Assembly: GCA_937951935.1 (NCBI GenBank)
Contig: CALGAM010000070.1
Coordinates: 27,183-91,182 of the forward strand
From: an uncultured Micromonospora sp.
GTDB lineage: Bacteria; Actinomycetota; Actinomycetes; Mycobacteriales; Micromonosporaceae
Direction of reading: 5' to 3'
DNA: 64,000 nt
In this document: one piece after another, positions 43,340 through 52,264 of the stretch
Numbering within the stretch: the stretch's first letter is position 1
How the letters are laid out: the number at the start of each line of letters is the position of its first letter
The notes under the pieces: model-generated
The model's database searches: none
What the model was told of the DNA's origin: nothing
Seen by the model: the letters and a program-made list of their open reading frames with translations, nothing else
Position numbers and translations under genes: made by a program

Positions 43340-43513
43340 GGTCCTGCTCCAGGTGGGTTGGGCGCGCCCGGCCTCCGTACGGCTCACGGGCTGGCGCCGG
43401 GACCCACGCTATGCGCGCCCACTCGGCAGGAACCACCGGTGAATCTTGCGTTCTGCGGCTGATCGTTGCGTCTCACCGGCACGACACGGCGATTCGTTGC
43501 GTGTCGGCGGTGG

Positions 43514-43565
43514 GCGTGCCCGCCACCGCGCGGACCCCGGCGCGGGGACGCGGTGGCGGGCACGC
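43514..43565 (-). terminator. Strong terminator of the CBM2 gene
   Basis: A perfect 17-bp stem: 43514-43530 pairs with 43549-43565 around an 18-nt loop that can itself fold as a small GC-rich hairpin. It lies just downstream of the CBM2 gene stop. Confidence 0.75.
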
Positions 43566-43575
43566 GGCGGGCGGC

Positions 43576-44313
43576 TCAGCGGACCCGGTCGGCGTCGATC
43601 TGGGTGAAGGTGACGGTGGCCGGGGAGTAGCCGGGGACGGAGAGCGTGAGGACGAGGACGTCGTCCACGTCGTCGCCATCCGGGAAACTCGTCACGGTGT
43701 ACCCCTGCGGGGTGTTCCAGTTCGTCGGTGTGAAGACCAGCACCACCGGCGGAGCGGCCCAGATTCCGGTGCCCTGGCTCCTCACCTGCAGGGTGACCGG
43801 CCCGGCGGGCGGGTGGCTGAGCCGGGCGCGGAACGCCGCGCCGTGACCCTCCGGCACGCTGACGGCGGTCGGCTCGGCGATCACCGCCGGTGGCTGGTGG
43901 GCGTCGGTGCAGGCCACGCCGTTGACCCGCCAGTCGACCGGCGGCGGGTTCTCCCCGGTGTGGCTGCCGAGGAAGCCGAGCCACAGCGTCTCACCGGTGC
44001 GGACCGGCTGTGCCGTGTCCGCGTTGCGGACGGTGACCCGGTCCCCGTCCTGCGTGTAGTGGTGGCTCCACGTGCTGGTGAGTTGCTGGCCCGCGGTGAA
44101 GCGGAACTCGACGGTGTAGCCGGTCCAGGTGTCCCCGAGGTTCTTGACCTGCACGGAGGCGGAGAAGCCGGTGTCCCAGGTCGATGCGGTGTAGTCGACC
44201 GTGCAGTCGACCGCGGCCCGGGCGGGTCCGGCGGGTACGGCGACGGCCGTCGCGGCGGCCACCGCGACGGCGCCGAGCGTGGTGCGCAGCCGCGTCGGGA
44301 GTGTGTGTCTCAT
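43576..44313 (-). CDS. Secreted CBM2-type carbohydrate-binding protein
   Basis: 245 aa. A signal peptide of about 33 residues ends AGPARAAVD. A CBM2-like domain (about 35-135) carries the paired Cys and the Trp residues (STWDTGFSASVQVKN, TWTGYTVEFRF), the binding face for cellulose or chitin. A C-terminal Ig/Calx-beta-like region (about 140-245) follows. No catalytic domain is seen. ATG 44313 has GAGAGGAC upstream. It may help anchor to polysaccharide or be a stand-alone binder. Confidence 0.8.
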   Translation of the reverse strand: MRHTLPTRLRTTLGAVAVAAATAVAVPAGPARAAVDCTVDYTASTWDTGFSASVQVKNLGDTWTGYTVEFRFTAGQQLTSTWSHHYTQDGDRVTVRNADTAQPVRTGETLWLGFLGSHTGENPPPVDWRVNGVACTDAHQPPAVIAEPTAVSVPEGHGAAFRARLSHPPAGPVTLQVRSQGTGIWAAPPVVLVFTPTNWNTPQGYTVTSFPDGDDVDDVLVLTLSVPGYSPATVTFTQIDADRVR

Positions 44314-44533
44314 CGGAGTCCTCTCGGGAGGAAACGGGTGTGCGGGTGAGGCCGCCGAACACTCGGCGGCGGCATGATCCGCGTGACCCGACCACCCGCG
44401 CAGGCATCGAGAGTCTCCCATATATGACGGGTGTGTGGGAAGCTTGGAGCGCCGCGTCGGCCACGAGGTCGTCCTCGCCGGTGGCCCGGAACAGGGCGGC
44501 AACACCATGATCAACGGGTGGTAGGGTCCGGGC

Positions 44534-45133
44534 GTGTTCATCCGCCCATACCGATCAGACGACCGGGACGCCGTCCACGACATCTGCATCCGGACCGCCG
44601 ACGCCGGACGGGACGCCTCCGGCTCGTACGCCGACCCGGACATCCTGCCGCACATCTTCGCCCACCCGTACACGGCGTTGGAGCCGGAGCTGGCGTTCGT
44701 CCTCGACCACGACGGCCGGGCGGTCGGGTACGTCCTCGGCACCGCCGACACCGCCACCTTCGTCCGGCGGTTCCGCACCGAGTGGCTGCCCCGGGTCGCG
44801 GACCGCTACCCGGCGCCGGCGGGAGCGCCCGGCACCCCGGACGAGGTCATGGCGCACCTGCTGCACACCCCGGAGCGGATGGTGCTGCCGGAACTCGCGG
44901 ACTACCCGGCCCACCTGCACATCGACCTGCTGCCGGCCTACCAGCGGGCGGGCTGGGGCCGGAAGCTGATCGACACCCTGGTCGCGGCGCTGCGGCGGGC
45001 CGGGGTACCCGGCCTGCACCTGGGGATGCTCACCGAGAACCGGCCGGCCCGCGCCTTCTACGACCGGCTCGGCTTCCACGTCATCGACGTCGCCGACCCC
45101 GGTCCGCTCACGTACCTGGGGCTGCGGCTCTGA
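44534..45133 (+). CDS. GNAT-family N-acetyltransferase
   Basis: 199-aa single GNAT domain. The acetyl-CoA motif A is HLHIDLLPAYQRAGWGRKLID (QRxGxG type). The C-terminal NRPARAFYDRLGFHVI is the motif-B helix with Tyr general acid. GTG start. Acceptor unknown: an amino sugar, peptide or antibiotic is possible. Its neighbour is a DNA glycosylase on the same strand with no functional link visible. Confidence 0.85.
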   Translation: MFIRPYRSDDRDAVHDICIRTADAGRDASGSYADPDILPHIFAHPYTALEPELAFVLDHDGRAVGYVLGTADTATFVRRFRTEWLPRVADRYPAPAGAPGTPDEVMAHLLHTPERMVLPELADYPAHLHIDLLPAYQRAGWGRKLIDTLVAALRRAGVPGLHLGMLTENRPARAFYDRLGFHVIDVADPGPLTYLGLRL

Positions 45134-45279
45134 CCGCCGCCCCGCCGTGGCGGGTGGGGAGGCCGTGGGGCGGGGTGACTCGCCTCGGGACCGTCCCCGC
45201 CCCGCGGTGGCCGGCGGGTGGGCCCGGTCGGGGCCCGGCCCACGGTCTCGCACGGTCGGTCCGTGCCTATGCTTGGCCG

Positions 45280-46092
45280 ATGCCCGAGGGTCACACGGTC
45301 CACCGCCTGGCGGCGCGGCACGCCGCGCTCTTCGCCGGTGACAAGGTGCTGGCCAGCAGTCCTCAGGGCCGGTTCGCCGAAGGCGCCGCCCTGCTGTCCG
45401 GCGCCGTCCTCGACCGGACCGAGGCGTACGGGAAACACCTGCTGCACCACTACGACGGCGGTCAGATCCTGCACGTGCACCTCGGGCTGTACGGCAGATT
45501 CAGTGACGGCGCCGGGGAGCCACCCGAACCGGTGGGGCAGGTACGGCTCCGGCTCACCAGCGACCGGTACTGGCTCGACCTGCGCGGCCCAACCGCCTGC
45601 GAACTGCTCACCCCACCCGAGGCCGAGGCGCTGCGGGCCCGGCTCGGCGCCGACCCGCTACGGGATGACGCCGACCCCGACGCGGCGTACGCCCGGATCC
45701 GGCGCAGCCCGACCCCGCTGTTCGCGCTGCTGCTCGACCAGTCGGTGGTGGCCGGGACCGGGTTGATCTTCGTGACCGAGACGCTGTTCCGGGCCGGTCT
45801 GGCGCCGACCACCCCGGGGCGCGCACTGAGCCCGGAGGGCTGGCGGCGGATCTGGTCGGACCTGCGCGAGCTGATGACCGCGGCCGTGGCCTCCGGCCGG
45901 ATCGACACCGTCCGTCCCGAGCACCTGCCGGAGGCGATGGGCCGGCCGCCCCGGGTGGACCGACACGGCGGCGAGGTGTACGTCTACCGCCGCGCCGGCC
46001 AGCCCTGCCACGTCTGCGGGGCGTCGATCCAGCGCGCCGATCTGGCCGGCCGGAACCTCTTCTGGTGCCCGACCTGCCAGCCGTGGCCATGA
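45280..46092 (+). CDS. Fpg/Nei-family DNA glycosylase
   Basis: 270-aa bifunctional base-excision glycosylase. The N-terminal MPEGHTVHR keeps catalytic Pro2 and Glu3 and belongs to the actinobacterial Nei2-type branch. A helix-two-turn-helix segment contains the DNA-binding Asn region, and the C terminus is a zinc finger (CHVCG...CPTC). It removes oxidised bases and cleaves the abasic site. ATG 45280 is fixed by the catalytic proline. Confidence 0.9.
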   Translation: MPEGHTVHRLAARHAALFAGDKVLASSPQGRFAEGAALLSGAVLDRTEAYGKHLLHHYDGGQILHVHLGLYGRFSDGAGEPPEPVGQVRLRLTSDRYWLDLRGPTACELLTPPEAEALRARLGADPLRDDADPDAAYARIRRSPTPLFALLLDQSVVAGTGLIFVTETLFRAGLAPTTPGRALSPEGWRRIWSDLRELMTAAVASGRIDTVRPEHLPEAMGRPPRVDRHGGEVYVYRRAGQPCHVCGASIQRADLAGRNLFWCPTCQPWP

Positions 46093-46204
46093 TCGTGCCA
46101 CCCGTGGTACCGCCGGTGGCCCCGGCGGTGCCGCGAAGGCCTCCCGGTCGTCGCCGTCGCCGACCGGAGGGCACCGGTCGGGGGTTGTCGGTCGGGGGCC
46201 GCGT

Positions 46205-46807
46205 TCAGAACCAGCGACGCTGCGGTGGCCGGATCGTCACCGAGCCGAAGATCACCCGGCTGCGTACCTCCAGCACCGGCGCGCCGGGCGGCGGCGGGCC
46301 ACCCCGCAGCTTCGACTCCTTGCTTCCGAAGAAGGCCGTGCCGACGAGCCGTACGTCGATCCCCTCGGGCACGAAGATGGTCACCGAGCCGAAGATCGCC
46401 GTCGCCTCGACCGTGGTCACCGTCGACTGAAGCTGGGCGTCCTGGAGTTCGAGGTGGCAGTCGCCGAAGATCGACCGCACCTCCACGCGGGCCGGCACCA
46501 CCCAGTGCCCCTTGCGGGACTCGTTGCCGAAGACCGCGACCAGTCGCTCCGGCGACGTCCCGGCCAGCGTCGCGCCGGGGCGGGGCGCCGACACCGGGTC
46601 GGTCGGCAGCGTCACCGGCAGGTCGGCGGTGAGCCGGGCCAGGTCACCCCGGGTGCGCGCGGCGTGGGCCGCGCCGGCCCGGTCGGCGTACTCGTCGAGG
46701 GTCAGCCGCCCTTCGGCCGTCGCCTGGCCGAGCAGCTCGACCACCTGTTCCCGCTCCCGGTCCGAGACCCGGATCAGGCTGGGATCGTTGCGTGGTTCCC
46801 GCTCCAC
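46205..46807 (-). CDS. DUF1707 / LiaF-C-like cell-wall stress protein
   Basis: 200 aa. The N-terminal DUF1707 segment (about 10-60) has the IRVSDREREQVVELLGQATAEGRLTLDEY pattern common to actinobacterial membrane-associated proteins. The C-terminal half resembles the DUF2154/LiaF C-terminal domain (VVAVFGNESRKGHW, VEATAIFGSVTIFVPEG). No membrane segment is clear. Such proteins are tied to cell-envelope antibiotic responses in LiaFSR-like systems. GTG start. Confidence 0.8.
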   Translation of the reverse strand: MEREPRNDPSLIRVSDREREQVVELLGQATAEGRLTLDEYADRAGAAHAARTRGDLARLTADLPVTLPTDPVSAPRPGATLAGTSPERLVAVFGNESRKGHWVVPARVEVRSIFGDCHLELQDAQLQSTVTTVEATAIFGSVTIFVPEGIDVRLVGTAFFGSKESKLRGGPPPPGAPVLEVRSRVIFGSVTIRPPQRRWF

Positions 46808-46842
46808 GGTTGCCCAGCATATCGGCGCCGTGTCGCACCAGG

Positions 46843-47904
46843 TCAGCCGCGATCGCGTACGGGTTCGGCACGGGTGGGGGCGGCCCTCCGGCCGCCGCCG
46901 ACGCGTGGGACGCCCTCGGCCGCCGCCGTGAGCAGGGCCCGGCCGGTGGGAGTCAGGACGTGCAGGGTGCGGCCTGCCGCCCGGTGGCTGCCCAGCAGCC
47001 CGCTGTCCCGCAGGACCGCCACGTGGTGGCTGACCGTGGCGGGGGAGACCCCGACGAGCCGGGCCAGCTCACCGGTGGTCAGACCGGCGGCGACGGCGTT
47101 CAGGACCGCCGCCCGGGTGGGTCCCAGCAGGCGGGCCAGCGGTGTCTGGCCGGTCCCGGGCACGGCCGCACGGGTGTCGGCCGTCGGCACGCCGTGGTCG
47201 ACCGGATAGACGAGAACCGGCGCGAGTCGGGGATCGGCCAGCGCCACCGGGGCGCCCCAGCAGAAGTACGAGGGGATCAGTCGCAGCCCACGACCGGCCA
47301 GGTCGATGTCGAGATCGCCGGCGTAGTCCGCCTCGAGCACCGGCGGGTTCCACCGCATGCGGGGCCAGAAACTGCGCAGCAGGCCGTCGATACCGCCCTC
47401 CAGCAGTGCCCGGGTGCGCAGTACCCGATCCGCCTCGATCCGGCCCCGGACGAGGTCCTCGACCGGTTCGATCACCGTGGCGTGGTAGGCCCGCAGCACC
47501 TTCGCCAGGGCGACCCGCTCGCCGTGTTCACCGACCCGGTGCAGCCAGGCGGGGATGCCGTGCACCCGGTCCAGCTTGGCCAGCTCCCGCCGGACCCGCT
47601 CGCGGGGTGTGGCGAGGATCGCCTCGATTCCGGCGTCGAGCCCGAACTCGCCCTCGGCCGGGGTGAGGAAGTCGGGAAAGTAGGCGGCACGGGGCAACAG
47701 CGGCACCAGCAGGGAGCGGACGGCACGGGCGTGTCCGGAGTCGTTGAGCCGGGCCACCGCCGACCGGTGCCAGGACCGGTACGTCCGCCATCCGTGCCGG
47801 GACTGGAGGCGGTGCAGACTGAAGGTGAGCTCCCAGAACGGATCGGGTTCGGTGGCAACCCTGGTCCGGGCCAGGGCCGCCTCGTCGAACCGTATCCGCA
47901 ACAC
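46843..47904 (-). CDS. ArsR-type regulator with DUF5937-like N-terminal domain
   Basis: 353 aa. The N-terminal about 230 residues (starting FDEAALARTRV) form the domain seen in this actinobacterial regulator class. The C-terminal winged helix carries GELARLVGVSPATVSHHVAVLRDSGLL, a clear ArsR-type recognition helix. The long N-terminal part may sense a ligand. GTG start. It lies convergent to no partner of known function, so target genes are unknown. Confidence 0.8.
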   Translation of the reverse strand: MLRIRFDEAALARTRVATEPDPFWELTFSLHRLQSRHGWRTYRSWHRSAVARLNDSGHARAVRSLLVPLLPRAAYFPDFLTPAEGEFGLDAGIEAILATPRERVRRELAKLDRVHGIPAWLHRVGEHGERVALAKVLRAYHATVIEPVEDLVRGRIEADRVLRTRALLEGGIDGLLRSFWPRMRWNPPVLEADYAGDLDIDLAGRGLRLIPSYFCWGAPVALADPRLAPVLVYPVDHGVPTADTRAAVPGTGQTPLARLLGPTRAAVLNAVAAGLTTGELARLVGVSPATVSHHVAVLRDSGLLGSHRAAGRTLHVLTPTGRALLTAAAEGVPRVGGGRRAAPTRAEPVRDRG

Positions 47905-48135
47905 GTAGCCGCCTCGCGAACGAGCGCCCAGCGCAATCCCTCGTCGACCGGGTGCCCATGGTAGTCCGGGTGCGATCCCCGCCGGCAGGAGGCGCGGGAC
48001 GCCGCCGGCCGGCCCGCGCCGGGCGCCCGTCCGGCAGGCGTGATCCGACCCCCGGAGTGGCAGGCGGTGCCCCGGGCGCCGCGGCGGGACCGTCCGTCTG
48101 TCGCGGCGGGCGACACCCGGGTGCGCGGTCGCGGG

Positions 48136-49506
48136 TCAACACAGGGCGTCGGCGGCCTTCCGGGCGGCGACCAGCACCGGATCCCAGACCGGGGAGTACG
48201 GCGGGGCGTACCCCAGGTCGAGGCTGGCCATGTCGTGCACGGTCATCTTGGTCCAGAGCGCCACCGCCAGGACGTCGATCCGTTTCGCGGCTCCGGAGTG
48301 GCCCACGATCTGGGCGCCGAGCAGTCGGCCGTCGTGTCGCTCGGCGATCAGCTTGATCGTCATCGGCTCCGCGCCCGGGATGTAGCCGGCCCGGTTCGTC
48401 GACTCCACCCGTGCCGAGATGAACTCGAACCCGGCCTCGACGGCGTCCCGCTCGCGCAGTCCTGTCCGGCCCACCTCCAGACCGCACACCCGGGTCACCG
48501 CGGTGCCGACCACGCCGGCGAAGGTGGCGTACCCGCCGCCGATGTTGATTCCGGCGATCCGGCCCTGCTTGTTGGCGTGGGTGCCGAGCGCGATGTTGAC
48601 AGACTGACCGGAGACCCGGTGTGTCGACTCCACGCAGTCACCGGCCGCCCACACCCCGGACGTTCCGGGGACCCGCATCCGGGGATCGACCCGGATCGCC
48701 CCGGTCGACCCGAGCGGCAGCCCCGCCTCGGCGGCGAGCGCGGTGTTCGGACGTGCGCCCAGACCCAGGACCACGACGTCGGCCGGCAGTGTCCCGGCGT
48801 CGGTGTGTACCCCGGTCACCCGGCCGTTGCGGGTCTGCAGGCCGGTGACCTCGATCCCGCTGCGCACGTCCAGGCCCAGCCTGCAGAGGGCCTCGCGGAC
48901 CAGACACCCCATGTCGGGATCCACGGTGGACATCGGCTCGCGGCGTCGCTCGACGAGCGTGACGTCCAGGCCGCGCCGCGTCATGGCCTCGGCCATCTCC
49001 ACGCCGATGTAGCCCCCGCCGACCACCACAGCCCGGTGTGGTCGCGGCGTGCCCTCCAGCCACCGCAGCAGGGCTGTGCCGTCGTCGAGGGTCTGTATCC
49101 CGAACACCCCTGCGGCGTCGGACCGGGCCCAGTCCGGAGTGACCGGCACGGCGCCCGCCGCGTACACGAGCTGGTCGAACCGCTCGCGGACCTCGCGGCC
49201 ACCTCCGGTGAGATCGCGGGCCACCACCTCGCCGCGTTCCAGGTCGAGGGCCAGCACCTCGTGTCGGGTGCGGACGTCGATCCGGTACCTGTCCCGGAAG
49301 GTGGCCGGGGTTCGGATCACCAGCTTGCCGACCTCGTCGGTCTCCCCGCCGATCCAGTACGGGATGCCGCAGGCCGAGTACGAGGTGTGGTGCCCGCGTT
49401 CGAAGACCACGATCTCCAGGTTGTCCGGGTCCCGCCGACGGCGGGCCTGGGAGGCGGCGGACATTCCTGCCGCGTTGCCGCCGATCACCACCAACCGTTC
49501 TGCCAT
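48136..49506 (-). CDS. FAD-dependent pyridine nucleotide-disulfide oxidoreductase (CoA-disulfide-reductase/NADH-oxidase type)
   Basis: 456 aa. N-terminal FAD site is VVIGGNAAGMSAA. Redox Cys46 lies in SYSACGIPYW, the single active-site cysteine of CoADR and NADH-peroxidase/oxidase enzymes. NAD site is VVVGGGYIGVEMAE; the second FAD segment is GVWAAGDC. A C-terminal dimerisation domain follows. It probably reduces CoA disulfide or oxygen at the expense of NAD(P)H. The exact substrate in this family needs biochemistry. Confidence 0.87.
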   Translation of the reverse strand: MAERLVVIGGNAAGMSAASQARRRRDPDNLEIVVFERGHHTSYSACGIPYWIGGETDEVGKLVIRTPATFRDRYRIDVRTRHEVLALDLERGEVVARDLTGGGREVRERFDQLVYAAGAVPVTPDWARSDAAGVFGIQTLDDGTALLRWLEGTPRPHRAVVVGGGYIGVEMAEAMTRRGLDVTLVERRREPMSTVDPDMGCLVREALCRLGLDVRSGIEVTGLQTRNGRVTGVHTDAGTLPADVVVLGLGARPNTALAAEAGLPLGSTGAIRVDPRMRVPGTSGVWAAGDCVESTHRVSGQSVNIALGTHANKQGRIAGINIGGGYATFAGVVGTAVTRVCGLEVGRTGLRERDAVEAGFEFISARVESTNRAGYIPGAEPMTIKLIAERHDGRLLGAQIVGHSGAAKRIDVLAVALWTKMTVHDMASLDLGYAPPYSPVWDPVLVAARKAADALC

Positions 49507-49691
49507 CGCCGCCGTACCACCACCTCGTCGGTATCGCCCACCACACCGGTGGCAGTCCGGCGGTGGGTGGCGCCGGTTTCTTACCCCGGTGGCGACCGGC
49601 TCTTACCCCGGAGGCGGCAAAACCTTCTCGGCGGCGGCGACGGTCACCCGTGGGGGGCGTCGGTGGGTACGGCCGGAAACAGGACTGGACA

Positions 49692-49702
49692 TTAACAGTT
49701 AA
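49692..49702. promoter_or_regulatory. Palindrome in the chitinase promoter
   Basis: TTAACAGTTAA is a perfect 11-bp palindrome with a single central base. A wider 7-bp inverted repeat (AGGACTG 49681-49687 with CAGTCCT 49703-49709) encloses it. It is 55-80 bp before the chitinase ATG, at a good place for an operator, and the local sequence is AT-rich. The regulator is unknown. Confidence 0.45.
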
Positions 49703-49763
49703 CAGTCCTAATAATTGTTGCGTTCGTCGATGGCCGTGAGTGTCGACGCCGGTGGAGGCTGCC

Positions 49764-51173
49764 ATGAGACGTCGCAGAAGTCTTGTCCTGTCCGTCGTCG
49801 CCGGTCTGCTGGTCGCCGCCGGTGCCGTCTGGGTCACCGGTCCCGCACACGCGGCCGGGCCGACCGCGACCTTCGTCAGGGTCTCCGACTGGGGCTCCGG
49901 CTGGGAGGGGAGGTACACCATCACCAACGGTGGCTCCACCGTGATCGACGGCTGGTCGTTGACGTTCGAGCTGCCTGCCGGAACCGCGGTGGGAACCTAC
50001 TGGGACGCGCTGTTGACCTCCACCGGTCAGCGGTACACCTTCACCAACCGGTCCTGGAACGGCACCGTCGCCCCGGGCGCCTCGGTCTCGTTCGGCTTCA
50101 TCGGCGTCGGCTCCGGCGTCCCGACCAACTGCACCCTCAACGGTGCCCCCTGCGGCGCCGGCACCCCGCCGACCACCCCACCCACCACGACCACGCCCCC
50201 GACCACCCCGCCCACGACCCCACCCACCACACCGCCGACCAGCAACCCTCCCACCACCAACCCGCCCAACCCGGGCCTGGGACGGCACATCCTCACCGGC
50301 TACTGGCACAACTTCGACAACGCGGCCGTCGAGTTGCGCCTGCGCGACGTGCCCGCCGAGTACGACGTGATCGCGGTCGCCTTCGCCGAGGCGACCAGCA
50401 CCCCCGGCGCGGTCACCTTCGGCGTCGACCCCGGGCTGTCGGCCGCGCTCGGCGGCTACACCGACGCCGAGTTCGGCGCGGACGTCCGAACCCTGCAGTC
50501 CCGGGGCAAGAAGGTCATCATCTCGGTCGGCGGCGAGACCGGCCGCGTCGTGGTCGACGACGCCGCCTCGGCGGCCGCCTTCGCCGACAGCGTGTACACC
50601 CTGATCCGGCGGTACGGCTTCGACGGGGTCGACATCGACCTGGAGAACGGGCTGAATCCGACCTACATGGCGCAGGCGCTGCGCGCGCTGCGTGACCGGG
50701 TGGGTCCGAGCCTGATCATCACGATGGCGCCGCAGACCATCGACATGCAGTCGCCGTCGGTCTCCTACTTCAGGCTCGCCCTCGACATCCGGGACATCCT
50801 CACCGTCGTCCACACCCAGTACTACAACTCCGGCTCGATGCTCGGCTGCGACCAGTCCTTCGCCCACACCCAGGGCACCGTCAACTTCCTCACCGCGCTG
50901 GCCTGTCTGCAGCTGGAGGCCGGACTCCGACCCGACCAGGTGGCGCTCGGCCTCCCGGCCGGACCCGGCGCCGCCGGGGGTGGGGTGGTGCCCCCGACGA
51001 TGGTCAACCAGGCGCTCGACTGCCTGGCCCGGGGCACCAACTGCGGGAGCTTCCGGCCGCCGCGCACCTACCCCGGCATCCGGGGCGCGATGACCTGGTC
51101 GATCAACTGGGACGTGACCAACGGCAACGCCTTCGCCCGTACCGTCCGGCCCCACCTGGACACCCTGCCGTGA
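49764..51173 (+). CDS. Secreted GH18 chitinase with CBM2 domain
   Basis: 469 aa. The signal peptide (about 1-31) ends GPAHAAG. A CBM2 domain (about 33-130) has its terminal Cys. A Pro-Thr-rich linker spans about 131-170. The GH18 barrel (about 174-469) has the catalytic DGVDIDLE motif (Asp288, Asp290, Asp292, Glu294) and VIISVGGE on the preceding strand. It hydrolyses chitin beta-1,4 bonds with retention. ATG 49764 has GGTGGAGG upstream; the ORF start at 49740 is not used. Secreted, with AT-rich upstream palindromes suggesting substrate or carbon control. Confidence 0.92.
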   Translation: MRRRRSLVLSVVAGLLVAAGAVWVTGPAHAAGPTATFVRVSDWGSGWEGRYTITNGGSTVIDGWSLTFELPAGTAVGTYWDALLTSTGQRYTFTNRSWNGTVAPGASVSFGFIGVGSGVPTNCTLNGAPCGAGTPPTTPPTTTTPPTTPPTTPPTTPPTSNPPTTNPPNPGLGRHILTGYWHNFDNAAVELRLRDVPAEYDVIAVAFAEATSTPGAVTFGVDPGLSAALGGYTDAEFGADVRTLQSRGKKVIISVGGETGRVVVDDAASAAAFADSVYTLIRRYGFDGVDIDLENGLNPTYMAQALRALRDRVGPSLIITMAPQTIDMQSPSVSYFRLALDIRDILTVVHTQYYNSGSMLGCDQSFAHTQGTVNFLTALACLQLEAGLRPDQVALGLPAGPGAAGGGVVPPTMVNQALDCLARGTNCGSFRPPRTYPGIRGAMTWSINWDVTNGNAFARTVRPHLDTLP

Positions 51174-51179
51174 ACCCGT

Positions 51180-51200
51180 GACGGCCGGGGACCGGCCGTC
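51180..51200. terminator. Terminator after the chitinase gene
   Basis: GACGGCCGG (51180-51188) pairs with CCGGCCGTC (51192-51200) around a 3-nt loop; it also faces the convergent membrane-protein gene. Confidence 0.55.
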
Positions 51201-51215
51201 GGCCCGCCGCGGCGC

Positions 51216-51764
51216 TCAGCGGGGGCCGGCGGCCCGGACCCGGCTTCCGCCACCCGCGTCCGCGACGCCGGATCGGGTGCGGCGCAGCCAGAGCAGGCCG
51301 AGCACCGGCAGCACCAGCGGGACGTACCCGTAACCGCCGCCGAAGTCGGACCAGACGGTGTCGTCCGGGAAGAGCGCCGGGCGGAGCAGGCTGAGCGCGC
51401 CGACGCCGAGCACCCCGGCGAACTCCACGGAACAGCAGATCACCGCGGTGCGGCGCCCGACCGCGTCGCCGCGGGCCAGCCCCACGGTGGCCACGATGTA
51501 GATCACCGCGGCGAGCGCGCTGAGCAGGTACGCCACCGGCGCCTTGTCGAACCTGGTGGCGATCTGCACGGTCGCCCGGGCGGAGGCGGCGATCGCGAAG
51601 AGGATGTAGACCGCGACCAGGGCCCGCCCCGGACCGCTGTTGGTCCGCCGTCCCAACCGCTGGGTGGCCCGGTCCCCACCCCGGTCGCCCGGCGGGGTGG
51701 CGTGCTCGGGCGCGGTCGGCCGGGCTCCGGCCCGGTCGACCGGCCGGGGCGCGGGCTCAGACAC
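51216..51764 (-). CDS. Small integral membrane protein (about 4 TM)
   Basis: 182 aa with a Pro/Arg-rich cytoplasmic N terminus (about 45 residues) and four hydrophobic helices. No catalytic motif recognised. GTG start overlaps the end of the upstream membrane protein gene by 8 nt, so the two are made together and may form a complex. Function unknown. Confidence 0.65.
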   Translation of the reverse strand: MSEPAPRPVDRAGARPTAPEHATPPGDRGGDRATQRLGRRTNSGPGRALVAVYILFAIAASARATVQIATRFDKAPVAYLLSALAAVIYIVATVGLARGDAVGRRTAVICCSVEFAGVLGVGALSLLRPALFPDDTVWSDFGGGYGYVPLVLPVLGLLWLRRTRSGVADAGGGSRVRAAGPR

Positions 51765-52122
51765 CGGGCACCTGCCAGGTCTGCTGGAGGCGCACCACGA
51801 CCACCGGAATGACCAGGCAGACCACCGTGACGATCACCGAGCCCCAGCGGGTCGGCTCCATCCGGGCCAGCACCCCGGCCAGCGGCGGCAGGCAGACCAG
51901 CGTGAGCAGATAGCCGGTGAAGGTGCCGGCGTCGGCGGGCCGCTCTCCGCCGGCCCAGGCGGCCAGTGCCGTGACGGCGAGCGCGAGCACGACCAGTTCC
52001 ACCACGGCCAGACCGACCAGGTGCGAGCGGTCCGGTGGCCGGTTGCGGATGGTGGCCACCAGGCTCCAGGCCGCGAGGACGAGCGGCAACGCGATCGACA
52101 GTGTGGCCAACAGGTCGTTCAT
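51757..52122 (-). CDS. Small integral membrane protein (3-4 TM)
   Basis: 121 aa, almost entirely hydrophobic, with about four helices and a short Arg-containing loop (RNRPPDRSH). It overlaps the next gene by 8 nt. ATG 52122 was chosen. Related to hypothetical membrane proteins of actinobacteria, with no known function. Confidence 0.65.
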   Translation of the reverse strand: MNDLLATLSIALPLVLAAWSLVATIRNRPPDRSHLVGLAVVELVVLALAVTALAAWAGGERPADAGTFTGYLLTLVCLPPLAGVLARMEPTRWGSVIVTVVCLVIPVVVVRLQQTWQVPGV

Positions 52123-52264
52123 CGGCCGGCCCACCGGTTCGGCCGGGACCTCGCCGACGCGGTCCGCGATTCGCTCACCGGCGCAGTCTACTAAGCGATG
52201 TAGTAGCCCGGACCGGCGGCGTGCCCGGGGACGGCCAGCCTGGCCGGGGTATCAGTCCACTTCT

